Below the pieces are notes generated by a model that saw only the letters and a program-made list of their open reading frames with translations, searched no databases and was not told where the DNA came from. A program made the position numbers and the translations under genes. Below are positions 1-7,415 of a DNA stretch of 64,000 nucleotides, in pieces. The DNA comes from Providencia alcalifaciens (lineage in GTDB: Bacteria; Pseudomonadota; Gammaproteobacteria; Enterobacterales; Enterobacteriaceae), in assembly GCF_020271745.1 (NCBI RefSeq), contig NZ_CP084296.1, forward strand, positions 2,108,001 to 2,172,000, given 5' to 3'. How positions within the stretch are numbered: position 1 is the stretch's first letter; each line of letters begins with the position of its first letter.

Positions 1-1
1 A

Positions 2-1927
2 CCGTCCATTAAGTACCCTGAAATGACGTGTCCAAAAGGAACCTTGGTTGGCTCATTGTGTAGGGTCGTTAATGGGTCGATTATTTCGTGGCATGAACCC
101 CAGGAAATCACTCGTTCCAGATGCGAGTCCGGCTGGAACAAAGTCGATTTCGATACTTGCAGCCGAGAAGTTCAGAAGTGTTTGGCTCCTGCGAAACTAA
201 GTGCTTCCTTGACATTCTCCGGCAAGTACTTAGAGCAGGACGTTGTTCATCAATCAAGTGATCCGGGCATAGACCAATGCTTGATGCAAACGGATCAGTT
301 TACTGCGGTGCAGTGGCAGTGTTTGGATACGGGGACAAAACGAATAGAGGGGTTAACGGTTGGTAGTGGCGAGTTGGCAAAGCTTGGAAGTCTTTATCCG
401 GCGGTTGTTTCGTCTCCTGCTCATTTAACCAGTCGTGGTAGCTCTGATGGACTGGGGCTCTCATGCTGGAGGGCAAAAGCGACCTACAATGCCTCGACTG
501 CTCACCCAGAGTTCAACATGGGCAGCTCAGATAGCTGGGTAGATGCCAATGGTAATATACAAACCATCGTCAATAACGGACAAAACACGACCACCAATAC
601 GTGTTCCGCGCTGGAGCAAAACCCAGCCTGCCAGTATGTCAGAACCGAATGCACTGAAGGCGGAGCTGGTCATGAAGGCTTCTGCTATATCCAAAGTTTG
701 GTGTATGACTGCGGACAAAGCGTAGAAGTGCAAAACGCTCGAATGGAAACTCAATACAACTGTGAGGGGCCAGTTCGCTGTATGGGCACAGATTGTTTAG
801 AGCCAGAGTCAATCAAGCAGGCTAACTTTGCAGAGGCCGCTGCGATGCTTAATGCAGCGCAGTTTATGACCAATGATATGTCATGCACGGGAGCTGATGG
901 CCAAGATAACGTCGAGTGTACGGTCTTTAAAGGTAATGCTGGCCAGTGCAAAAAAGCCGTTGGCGGCATAGTGGATTGCTGTGAAAAGCCAAGTGGCGTG
1001 TCGTTATCGGATTACATCACAATGATAGTTGCGGTCAACAAGCTTGATACGGCAGTCATGGCCATGAATCCGTCGTCGGCAATCTATGGTTCCTGGAATA
1101 CGCTCAGGGAGCCAATCACGAGCACTTGGAGTGCGGTCAAAGAGCCTTTTGTGTCTGCATGGGACTCTCTCATGGGGGCTGGGCCATCAACGGCTGCTGG
1201 CGCGGGAGCGGAGCAAGCTGCGACTGGCTTTATGCAGGTGTTGACCAACAAGACGGCTGAATGGGTAGGTACGACCTTTGGTTCGGGGGCGCAATCGGCA
1301 CTGTTTAGCAACGTTGGTGGCGCGGTTGGAGCCGATGGTGTTGTTTCGGGTGGCAACTTTGCCCTCGGTGGCGCTGCGGGCGCGGTTCTGAGTACGGTTA
1401 TGACGGCCTACATGATTTATTCAGTCACCATGATCCTCATTCAGCTAATCTGGAAATGTGAGCAAAGTGAGTTTGAGATGAACGCCAAGCGGGTATTGAA
1501 GAGTTGCCATTACGTGGGCTCTTACTGCAAGTCTAAGTTCTTAGGTGCCTGTGTTGAGAAACGGCAATCATATTGCTGCTTTACTTCGCCACTTTCACGG
1601 ATCATTCAAGAACAAGTACGTCCTCAATTGGGCCTTGGTTGGGGCAGTGCCAAGTCACCAAACTGTGAAGGTTTGACCGCGAGTCAGTTAAACCAGGTAG
1701 ATTGGAGCCAAGTCAATCTGGATGAATGGATAGGTATCTTGTCGATAACAGGCAACCTACCCGAAGTACCGTCACTGGATCTGGAACGACTCACAGGCTC
1801 AGGAAGTACGCTAAACGTTGATGGAAATCGTCAAAGTGCCGCAGATAGAGCCATTGAAAGGCTAAACGGAATGGATGCTCAGAAATTACGCCAGGAGGCG
1901 ACGGAAGAAATTTCGGGGAATAATTGA
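2..1927 (+). CDS. traN: TraN mating-pair stabilisation protein, C-terminal part
   Basis: The reading frame is open from the first bases of the window, so only the C-terminal part (about 640 residues) is present and the start lies outside. TraN of F-like/SXT-like transfer systems is a large cysteine-rich outer-membrane protein that stabilises donor-recipient contacts. The visible part is rich in cysteines, many in short-spaced pairs (for example near nt 600-780 and 1490-1590), as expected of a disulfide-rich envelope protein. A Gly/Ala-rich stretch near nt 1180-1440 runs into a hydrophobic segment near nt 1370-1440. Identity rests on these features and on its place upstream of hotspot HS4 in an SXT/R391 gene order. 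Confidence 0.85.
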   Translation, partial: PSIKYPEMTCPKGTLVGSLCRVVNGSIISWHEPQEITRSRCESGWNKVDFDTCSREVQKCLAPAKLSASLTFSGKYLEQDVVHQSSDPGIDQCLMQTDQFTAVQWQCLDTGTKRIEGLTVGSGELAKLGSLYPAVVSSPAHLTSRGSSDGLGLSCWRAKATYNASTAHPEFNMGSSDSWVDANGNIQTIVNNGQNTTTNTCSALEQNPACQYVRTECTEGGAGHEGFCYIQSLVYDCGQSVEVQNARMETQYNCEGPVRCMGTDCLEPESIKQANFAEAAAMLNAAQFMTNDMSCTGADGQDNVECTVFKGNAGQCKKAVGGIVDCCEKPSGVSLSDYITMIVAVNKLDTAVMAMNPSSAIYGSWNTLREPITSTWSAVKEPFVSAWDSLMGAGPSTAAGAGAEQAATGFMQVLTNKTAEWVGTTFGSGAQSALFSNVGGAVGADGVVSGGNFALGGAAGAVLSTVMTAYMIYSVTMILIQLIWKCEQSEFEMNAKRVLKSCHYVGSYCKSKFLGACVEKRQSYCCFTSPLSRIIQEQVRPQLGLGWGSAKSPNCEGLTASQLNQVDWSQVNLDEWIGILSITGNLPEVPSLDLERLTGSGSTLNVDGNRQSAADRAIERLNGMDAQKLRQEATEEISGNN

Positions 1928-1969
1928 GCGTATCCATCTAAAACAGCTTTGCCAATAATGTTCCATCAT

Positions 1970-2006
1970 GGTTACTTTAATGAGCTTATTGCGCCTTAAG
2001 GTAACC
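1970..2006. terminator. Hairpin after traN
   Basis: An 11-bp stem (1970-1980 with 1996-2006, one G-T pair) and a 15-nt loop follow the traN stop by about 40 bp. There is no strong T-run, so it may be an mRNA-stabilising or weak termination hairpin. It also marks the left edge of the accessory genes in HS4. Confidence 0.45.
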
Positions 2007-2158
2007 AATTTGGCACTTTGGGCCTCTTATACTTTCTGTTCAGCGTGTGCGCAATTTGCTCTTATTTTTTTACCATTTTCAGACTTAGGAGGCTGCTGCA
2101 AAAAGGAAAAGCTGATAGTCTGGCACATATAAAATTTATGATAAAAGGAAAATTAATA

Positions 2159-2491
2159 ATGCCTAATTTCGATCAAAACTTTGAAGCTACTCGTTTGTCT
2201 ATGCTTTCAAAACAACACCCTGACATTGTGAAGGTGTCGGGTGAGGTGGTGTTTCGTGCGGAAGATGACGAAGACCGCCTAAGCGGAACATCTTGGACTC
2301 TTGAAGATGACATTTTTGATCAGGTCACCGAATCAGGCTTCAAATTACACTTGCTTGAACTTCTGGATAATTTCATAGAATACCGAGGTCAATGTAACGA
2401 GCTGCCGAAAAAGGAAGGGATTGTGCGTTTTGGTGGTGGCACTTTAAATATTGAATGGCTACCTAATGGAACTACCCATCTATCCAAATGA
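2159..2491 (+). CDS. Hypothetical protein, first gene of HS4 module
   Basis: I do not recognise this 110-residue protein. The frame is open from 2018, but the ATG at 2159 is preferred because an AAAGGA-type Shine-Dalgarno lies just upstream and the longer N-terminus looks like an unrelated hydrophobic leader. The product is acidic (a run of E/D near residues 35-50) with no membrane segment and ends in a short Gly-rich strand-like region. It lies 30 bp upstream of a UDG-like gene on the same strand, suggesting a two-gene unit. Its place between traN and the convergent conserved gene is the SXT/R391 insertion hotspot HS4, so it is accessory cargo. Confidence 0.6.
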   Translation: MPNFDQNFEATRLSMLSKQHPDIVKVSGEVVFRAEDDEDRLSGTSWTLEDDIFDQVTESGFKLHLLELLDNFIEYRGQCNELPKKEGIVRFGGGTLNIEWLPNGTTHLSK

Positions 2492-2521
2492 TGTTTTATA
2501 AGAACCAGCCTGAGTTTTCCT

Positions 2522-3184
2522 ATGGATGATAAATATGTTTCAGAAATAGACTGTCTTGATAAGTTAATGGTTGCATGGTCAGAGGCATTCCCGAAGGATT
2601 GGTATTTCAACTACGATGGAGTGATTTCAACTGAGGACTGGGATAGTTGTGGTAAAAAAGTTTTGTTTGTTTTAAAGGAAACAAATGAAGCAAAGCAAAA
2701 TATTGTCAACGCTATTAATAGGGCTATTGAGGTGAAGGCAAGTGGATGGTGGCGAGGAAAGGTTCTTCGTCGGGTGGGGCGTTGGGCTTACGGACTTCAA
2801 AAATATGATGGGGCTGTGCCGTCACTGAGAGATGCTAAATTAAATGAAAAAAATGCAGTTAAGAATATTGCATACATAAATATAAGGAAAACATCTGGAA
2901 GTGCGCGAACCGACCAAAAGTCGTTTGACGCCCATGCCAAAGAGTTTGCCCCTTTTGTTCGAAGGCAAATTGAGTTGATTAACCCTGATATTGTTGTGCT
3001 TTGCGGCACATATAATCAAGTTAAACGTTACGTATTCCCTGAGCTTAAAAAAGTTAGCGAACGAGTGCATGTTAATGACGGGGTTGTCTTCATCAATGCC
3101 TTCCATCCTGCCGCAAGAAAAAAGTCGGCCATGCTTTATCATCAAGTACTCGATAACTACCACGCTTACAAAAATCATATATAA
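2522..3184 (+). CDS. Uracil-DNA-glycosylase-like fold protein, accessory
   Basis: A 220-residue protein. An early strand reads KKVLFVLKETN, a later strand INPDIVVLCGTYNQV, and near the C-terminus is NAFHPAARKK. This order (an N-terminal hydrophobic strand ending in a polar motif, a central VVLCG strand, a late HP motif) resembles the uracil-DNA glycosylase superfamily, though the catalytic water-activating motif of family 1 is not seen. Function is therefore open: DNA repair, modified-base recognition or defence are all possible. It is AT-richer than the surrounding ICE backbone, which fits cargo acquired into HS4. It probably shares a transcript with the 110-aa gene upstream. Confidence 0.55.
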   Translation: MDDKYVSEIDCLDKLMVAWSEAFPKDWYFNYDGVISTEDWDSCGKKVLFVLKETNEAKQNIVNAINRAIEVKASGWWRGKVLRRVGRWAYGLQKYDGAVPSLRDAKLNEKNAVKNIAYINIRKTSGSARTDQKSFDAHAKEFAPFVRRQIELINPDIVVLCGTYNQVKRYVFPELKKVSERVHVNDGVVFINAFHPAARKKSAMLYHQVLDNYHAYKNHI

Positions 3185-3232
3185 CCAATGCTTGAATAGT
3201 TATATGCAGCGCAAGCCTTGCGTCGTATCTTG

Positions 3233-3255
3233 AAAAAGCCCCTTCAAGAGGGGCT
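3233..3255 (-). terminator. Rho-independent terminator of the convergent conserved gene
   Basis: On the minus strand a 7-bp GC-rich stem (AGCCCCT/AGGGGCT) with a short loop is followed by a T-run. It lies 20 bp after the stop of the minus-strand gene at 3275-3877 and also separates it from the HS4 genes. Confidence 0.8.
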
Positions 3256-3274
3256 GTGTGATGGGAGCCGTTCG

Positions 3275-3877
3275 CTAGTTGGCGGGAGTATCTGTTTCCT
3301 CTTCAGTGATATCGTCATCGGTTGAAGGCACCGCTTGCTCAACTTCTGCTTCTTTACCCTTAGCTTGGGCTGATTTTCGTGCACGAATTTCGATATCAAT
3401 AATGCGTCGTGCAAGTTTGATAATGCGCTGTTGCCATGCGTAGTTGCCATCAACACGTTGCTTGTTACTAAGCACGCTAGATAACCAGAGTGTGTCCATT
3501 GAGATCATCAACGAATCGAGTTTGCGCACTAAGCCGACAAACTGGCCAACCTGAGGCGAGCTGATTTTAGCGTTGAAGGTAATTGGGTCGGTGTAGTCAG
3601 GTACTTCATCGATGCCGTTGGACTCCATCAATTTGTCCAAACGAGATTGTTCGTTGTCTACCGCCTTAGCGCAATCCTCGATCAACTGGCTAATGATCTG
3701 TTCCACGTCATCAATTTCGTTCTCATCGCCAATGATGCGCAGGATGACATCGATTCCGTAAAGCGCACTGACCGTCCGTCTAAAAACACGGTCAACGACA
3801 CGTTGCGCCTGTAAGCTATTAATTGTGAATGATTGTTCAAAGATGGGTTTTGAGTAACTGGGTTTTGCTTGGGCCAT
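3275..3877 (-). CDS. Conserved SXT/R391 backbone protein, s063-like
   Basis: A 200-residue protein, ATG at 3877 with a GGAG Shine-Dalgarno. It is mostly alpha-helical by residue pattern, with a Lys/Glu/Asp-rich tail. Its position (convergent, between hotspot HS4 and the recombination operon) matches the conserved gene s063 of SXT. It may belong to the DUF1845/AcaB-type group of conjugative-element proteins, but I cannot confirm that from sequence alone. Function unknown; a nucleic-acid-binding or regulatory role is a guess from its divergent position next to the ssb-bet-exo operon. Confidence 0.65.
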   Translation of the reverse strand: MAQAKPSYSKPIFEQSFTINSLQAQRVVDRVFRRTVSALYGIDVILRIIGDENEIDDVEQIISQLIEDCAKAVDNEQSRLDKLMESNGIDEVPDYTDPITFNAKISSPQVGQFVGLVRKLDSLMISMDTLWLSSVLSNKQRVDGNYAWQQRIIKLARRIIDIEIRARKSAQAKGKEAEVEQAVPSTDDDITEEETDTPAN

Positions 3878-3892
3878 AAGTTTGCTCCTGAT

Positions 3893-4179
3893 ATGACAAT
3901 AATCAGTCCCTAGACTAATCCTCTGTGAGGTAATGGCCTTTCAGCTAGGTGGAAGAATTGAGCATCTTTCTGACTATCCTGTCTGGATAAGACGGTTACA
4001 CTGACTATCAAATATTGCTGATCTGTTTCAGTGATATCTGCGCCTGAGAGCATGAGCTCAAAGGAAGCCCGCCGCTGAGTATTCTCAGTGGTACTAAGAG
4101 GTAGCTAGCCTCCTTAAACAAATAGCCTGCATGTTCTTACATGCTCAACCATGCGTTCCTTACGGTTCGCCTTTTCACC
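3893..4179. promoter_or_regulatory. Divergent intergenic region, probable promoter of the recombination operon
   Basis: About 290 bp without a convincing ORF lie between the minus-strand conserved gene and the ssb-bet-exo operon. It contains short inverted repeats (for example CTGAGTATTCTCAG near 4075-4088). The operon that follows has no other obvious promoter region, so the main promoter is inferred here. I cannot point to certain -35/-10 boxes or a SetCD site. Confidence 0.45.
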
Positions 4180-4180
4180 A

Positions 4181-4244
4181 CCCAACTGGGGGAGTTTTCC
4201 CCAGTTGGGGGTGACTCCTTCAAAACCAAATTATGGAGTCACCA
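4181..4244 (+). promoter_or_regulatory. Two-hairpin SD-sequestering leader, copy 1
   Basis: Stem 1 is a perfect 11-bp hairpin (4181-4191 with 4199-4209, 7-nt loop). Stem 2 is a perfect 8-bp hairpin (4211-4218 with 4235-4242) whose 3' arm contains the GGAG Shine-Dalgarno of the gene starting at 4245. First of nine similar leaders in this operon. Confidence 0.75.
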
Positions 4245-4571
4245 ATGGAATATATCTTCGGATTTATTATCCAAATCGCGGGCATTATGTTGCTAGCAAA
4301 ACTGAGCTGGTCGCTTTTGCGATTGCTTGCTCGTCAAAGCGTGCGTCCGTTTCGATTTGTACTTACTCAAATCAAGCGATTGCTCACACCAACACCAAAA
4401 CGTCGTCCAATGGCAGTGCCTAAAGCTCCTGGTATGCCCCGTTTGACATCTGCGTTTTACAAAGAGCCACATCAGTACGACATGGCTTTACTCGAAATAC
4501 CAACCTATCTGCGTCGTCAGTCTTCTTTGCCCAGCCGGGTAGAAGCGACTGTGTGCACAGAGTTCAACTAA
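4245..4571 (+). CDS. Small membrane protein upstream of ssb
   Basis: A 108-residue protein from the ATG at 4245, preferred over the in-frame ATG at 4233 because GGAG lies 6 nt before it and 4233 is inside a hairpin. Residues about 3-25 form a hydrophobic segment, followed by a strongly basic region (RQSVRPFR, LTPTPKRRP), so it should insert with a cytoplasmic basic tail. No known domain recognised. It is the first gene of the recombination operon and ends 15 bp before ssb, suggesting co-expression with the single-strand binding protein. Confidence 0.6.
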   Translation: MEYIFGFIIQIAGIMLLAKLSWSLLRLLARQSVRPFRFVLTQIKRLLTPTPKRRPMAVPKAPGMPRLTSAFYKEPHQYDMALLEIPTYLRRQSSLPSRVEATVCTEFN

Positions 4572-4586
4572 GACGAGGAGAACATC

Positions 4587-5006
4587 ATGAAAAACCAAGT
4601 AACACTCATAGGCTACGTTGGCGCTGAGCCAGAGACACGAGCCTATCCATCAGGTGATTTAGTGACCAGTATTTCACTGGCCACTTCTGAGAAATGGCGC
4701 GACCGTCAATCCAATGAGCTCAAAGAGCATACGGAATGGCATCGGGTCGTTTTTCGAGATCGTGGTGGATTTAAGTTAGGGCTAAGAGCAAAAGATTTAA
4801 TCCAAAAGGGAGCGAAGCTTTTTGTTCAAGGGCCTCAGCGCACGCGTTCATGGGAGAAAGATGGCATTAAGCATCGATTGACCGAAGTGGACGCGGACGA
4901 GTTTCTGCTTCTTGATAGTGTGAACAAAGCATCTGAGCCATCACCGGCGGATGATGCGAGCTCCCAAGCTAATTGGGCACAAACTTATCCTGAACCAGAT
5001 TTTTAA
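4587..5006 (+). CDS. ssb: Single-stranded DNA-binding protein
   Basis: A 139-residue SSB. The N-terminal ~105 residues fit the OB fold (start MKNQVTLIGYVGAEPETR, then the AEKWRD-like and TEWHRVVF strands and FVQGPQRTRSW). A short linker leads to a tail ending PEPDF, which resembles the partner-binding acidic/Phe tip of SSB but lacks the classic DDDIPF. In SXT/R391 elements it lies just upstream of bet and exo and probably feeds single-stranded DNA to that recombination pathway. It has its own Shine-Dalgarno (GAGGAG) and, unlike most genes here, no hairpin leader. Confidence 0.92.
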   Translation: MKNQVTLIGYVGAEPETRAYPSGDLVTSISLATSEKWRDRQSNELKEHTEWHRVVFRDRGGFKLGLRAKDLIQKGAKLFVQGPQRTRSWEKDGIKHRLTEVDADEFLLLDSVNKASEPSPADDASSQANWAQTYPEPDF

Positions 5007-5025
5007 CCGAGCAAAAACGCTTTAA

Positions 5026-5085
5026 CCCAGCCGGGAGTACTTTCCCGTCAGGGGCAGACTCCCACTTTGATTGTCGGAGTCCATA
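5026..5085 (+). promoter_or_regulatory. Two-hairpin SD-sequestering leader, copy 2
   Basis: Stem 1 is an imperfect hairpin (CGGGA 5032-5036 with TCCCG 5043-5047, plus an outer CCC/GGG). Stem 2 pairs GACTCC 5057-5062 with GGAGTC 5076-5081, burying the bet Shine-Dalgarno. ATG follows at 5086. Confidence 0.7.
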
Positions 5086-5904
5086 ATGGAAAAACCAAAG
5101 CTAATCCAACGCTTTGCTGAGCGCTTTAGTGTCGATCCAAACAAATTGTTCGATACCCTAAAAGCAACAGCATTCAAGCAACGTGACGGTAGTGCACCGA
5201 CCAATGAGCAGATGATGGCGCTCTTGGTGGTTGCAGATCAGTACGGCTTGAACCCTTTCACCAAAGAGATTTTTGCGTTCCCTGATAAACAAGCTGGAAT
5301 TATTCCAGTGGTAGGTGTCGATGGATGGTCTCGCATCATCAATCAACACGACCAGTTTGATGGCATGGAGTTTAAGACTTCAGAAAACAAAGTCTCACTG
5401 GATGGCGCGAAAGAATGCCCTGAATGGATGGAATGCATCATCTATCGGCGCGACCGTTCGCACCCAGTCAAAATCACTGAGTATCTGGATGAAGTCTATC
5501 GACCGCCTTTTGAAGGTAACGGCAAAAATGGCCCTTACCGGGTAGATGGTCCATGGCAGACGCACACTAAGCGAATGCTAAGACATAAATCCATGATCCA
5601 GTGTTCCCGCATTGCGTTTGGCTTTGTGGGAATTTTCGATCAAGACGAAGCGGAGCGAATTATCGAAGGCCAAGCAACACACGTTGTTGAGCCATCGGTG
5701 ATTCCACCCGAGCAAGTTGATGATCGAACCCGAGGGCTTGTTTACAAGCTTATCGAGCGGGCGGAAGCTTCAAACGCTTGGAATAGTGCATTGGAATATG
5801 CCAATGAACATTTTCAAGGTGTTGAACTGACGTTTGCGAAACAAGAAATATTTAATGCACAGCAACAAGCAGCCAAAGCGCTCACACAGCCTTTAGCTTC
5901 TTAG
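5086..5904 (+). CDS. bet: Bet, RecT-family single-strand annealing protein
   Basis: A 272-residue RecT/Bet-family protein, the length known for SXT Bet. It anneals complementary single strands and works with Exo in double-strand-break-primed recombination; in SXT/R391 elements this pair generates hybrid ICEs. Visible family features include the N-terminal region with QMMALLVVADQYGLNPFTKEIFAF (around residues 43-67) and the central VVGVDGWSRIINQ block. ATG at 5086 is chosen over an upstream alternative start because GGAG lies 6 nt before it. Followed after 80 bp by a small ORF. Confidence 0.93.
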   Translation: MEKPKLIQRFAERFSVDPNKLFDTLKATAFKQRDGSAPTNEQMMALLVVADQYGLNPFTKEIFAFPDKQAGIIPVVGVDGWSRIINQHDQFDGMEFKTSENKVSLDGAKECPEWMECIIYRRDRSHPVKITEYLDEVYRPPFEGNGKNGPYRVDGPWQTHTKRMLRHKSMIQCSRIAFGFVGIFDQDEAERIIEGQATHVVEPSVIPPEQVDDRTRGLVYKLIERAEASNAWNSALEYANEHFQGVELTFAKQEIFNAQQQAAKALTQPLAS

Positions 5905-5926
5905 AGCCACGCATTCATTTTACTAA

Positions 5927-5985
5927 CCCTGGCGGGATTATTCTCCCGTCAGGGGGAAGGTCTCGTCTTTTTTTGGAGATCTTCC
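5927..5985 (+). promoter_or_regulatory. Two-hairpin SD-sequestering leader, copy 3
   Basis: Stem 1 pairs 5927-5937 with 5944-5954 (11 bp, one wobble, 6-nt loop). Stem 2 pairs 5955-5964 with 5976-5985 (10 bp, wobble pairs allowed) and contains the Shine-Dalgarno; the start codon follows immediately at 5986. The start codon is directly next to the stem, so initiation should be strongly affected. Confidence 0.75.
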
Positions 5986-6129
5986 ATGACTAAATCAGCC
6001 TCACTTTTTCGCTTGGTATTGGTTGTTGCCCTTGTCGTAGGTTCGATTCAAGCCGGTAAAACGGCAATTGATTCGCTTCAAGCAAGTGTTGTTCAGCACC
6101 AAACAGCGTTAGCACAAGCTGCAAAGTAA
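5986..6129 (+). CDS. 47-aa small membrane protein between bet and exo
   Basis: A short ORF of 47 residues with a proper Shine-Dalgarno inside a leader hairpin like those of its neighbours. Residues about 8-22 (FRLVLVVALVVGSIQ) form one hydrophobic segment, followed by a small polar, Gln/Ala-rich helix. It could be a membrane-anchored helper or a cleaved signal peptide with a tiny mature part. No family recognised. Support for it being real: a full two-hairpin leader precedes it, another begins 9 bp after its stop, and codon use resembles the flanking genes. Confidence 0.65.
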   Translation: MTKSASLFRLVLVVALVVGSIQAGKTAIDSLQASVVQHQTALAQAAK

Positions 6130-6137
6130 CCACTTAA

Positions 6138-6189
6138 CCCTGAAGGGGAGTTCTCTCCTTCGGGGGAGTCTCCCTTCAAAGGAGGCAAT
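6138..6189 (+). promoter_or_regulatory. Two-hairpin SD-sequestering leader, copy 4
   Basis: Stem 1 pairs 6138-6146 with 6157-6165 (9 bp, one wobble). Stem 2 pairs GTCTCC 6168-6173 with GGAGGC 6181-6186, burying the exo Shine-Dalgarno. ATG at 6190. Confidence 0.7.
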
Positions 6190-7206
6190 ATGAAGGTTAT
6201 CGACCTATCACAACGTACTCCTGCATGGCACCAGTGGCGCATTGCAGGGGTTACGGCATCTGAAGCCCCAATTATTATGGGGCGTTCACCCTACAAAACA
6301 CCTTGGCGATTATGGGCAGAAAAAACTGGATTCGTATTACCGGAAGACCTGTCGAATAATCCAAATGTGCTTCGCGGTATACGGTTGGAGCCTCAAGCAA
6401 GGCGAGCATTTGAAAATGCGCATAATGACTTTCTTCTGCCGTTATGTGCAGAAGCCGATCATAACGCAATCTTTCGAGCCAGCTTTGATGGCATCAACGA
6501 TGCGGGCGAGCCCGTTGAACTGAAATGTCCTTGCCAGTCAGTTTTTGAGGATGTGCAAGCTCATCGAGAACAAAGCGAGGCGTACCAGTTGTATTGGGTG
6601 CAAGTACAGCATCAAATACTGGTCGCCAATAGCACGCGTGGTTGGTTGGTATTCTATTTTGAGGATCAACTGATTGAGTTTGAAATACAACGAGACGCGG
6701 CGTTCTTAACTGAATTGCAAGAAACAGCGCTTCAGTTTTGGGAGTTAGTACAGACCAAAAAAGAACCGTCAAAATGCCCTGAGCAAGATTGTTTTGTTCC
6801 TAAGGGTGAAGCCCAATACCGTTGGACATCGCTGTCTCGACAGTATTGCTCAGCACATGCCGAAGTGGTCCGACTGGAAAATCACATTAAATCTTTGAAA
6901 GAGGAAATGCGAGACGCCCAGTCAAAATTGGTCGCCATGATGGGTAACTACGCTCATGCCGACTATGCTGGGGTCAAACTCAGCCGCTACATGATGGCGG
7001 GCACGGTGGACTATAAGCAATTGGCCACCGATAAGTTAGGCGAGCTGGATGAACAGGTTTTAGCCGCTTACCGAAAAGCGCCACAAGAGCGGTTGCGCAT
7101 TAGCACCAATAAGCCAGAGCAGCCCGTTGAAACACCAATCAAAATCAGCCTTGAGCAAGAGAACTTGGTTCTGCCAGGTGACTCGCCGAGCTCATTTTAT
7201 TTTTAA
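6190..7206 (+). CDS. exo: Exo, YqaJ-family alkaline exonuclease
   Basis: A 338-residue YqaJ/lambda-Exo-like nuclease, matching the length of SXT Exo. It resects double-strand ends 5' to 3' to give 3' tails for Bet. Visible motifs: the N-terminal WRIAGVTASEAPIIMG (about residues 17-32), the metal-binding SFDGIND ... EPVELKC block with Asp and Glu-x-Lys (about residues 98-117), and the YWVQVQHQILVAN helix (about 137-149). The C-terminus ends PSSFYF, a tail shared with two unrelated proteins of the same operon. A GC-rich hairpin with a T-run follows the stop. Confidence 0.92.
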   Translation: MKVIDLSQRTPAWHQWRIAGVTASEAPIIMGRSPYKTPWRLWAEKTGFVLPEDLSNNPNVLRGIRLEPQARRAFENAHNDFLLPLCAEADHNAIFRASFDGINDAGEPVELKCPCQSVFEDVQAHREQSEAYQLYWVQVQHQILVANSTRGWLVFYFEDQLIEFEIQRDAAFLTELQETALQFWELVQTKKEPSKCPEQDCFVPKGEAQYRWTSLSRQYCSAHAEVVRLENHIKSLKEEMRDAQSKLVAMMGNYAHADYAGVKLSRYMMAGTVDYKQLATDKLGELDEQVLAAYRKAPQERLRISTNKPEQPVETPIKISLEQENLVLPGDSPSSFYF

Positions 7207-7216
7207 CGTTCACTTG

Positions 7217-7238
7217 GAGCCGATTTCGGCTCCTTTCT
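7217..7238 (+). terminator. Terminator-like hairpin after exo
   Basis: GGAGCC and GGCTCC form a stem followed by TTTCT. It begins 11 bp after the exo stop and could attenuate the operon between exo and the CobS-like gene. About 110 bp of non-coding sequence follow before the next leader. Confidence 0.6.
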
Positions 7239-7353
7239 AATGCGCTCATATGGAGTGCATCAGAAAGCAGTTTCACTCGTAGCCAATGCTGGGTACGAAT
7301 GATAGAGCGAGCTGAACTCTTACATACACAGCCATACCACAATCAACATACCA

Positions 7354-7415
7354 CCCGACGGGGACTTCATTCCCTGCTGGGGCATGGAGCCTCGTCAAAA
7401 CTGATGAGGTTTACC
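7354..7415 (+). promoter_or_regulatory. Two-hairpin SD-sequestering leader, copy 5
   Basis: Stem 1 has GGGGA 7360-7364 paired with TTCCC 7370-7374, plus outer CCC/GGG. Stem 2 pairs CCTCGTC 7390-7396 with GATGAGG 7403-7409, burying the Shine-Dalgarno of the CobS-like gene. ATG at 7416. Confidence 0.65.
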
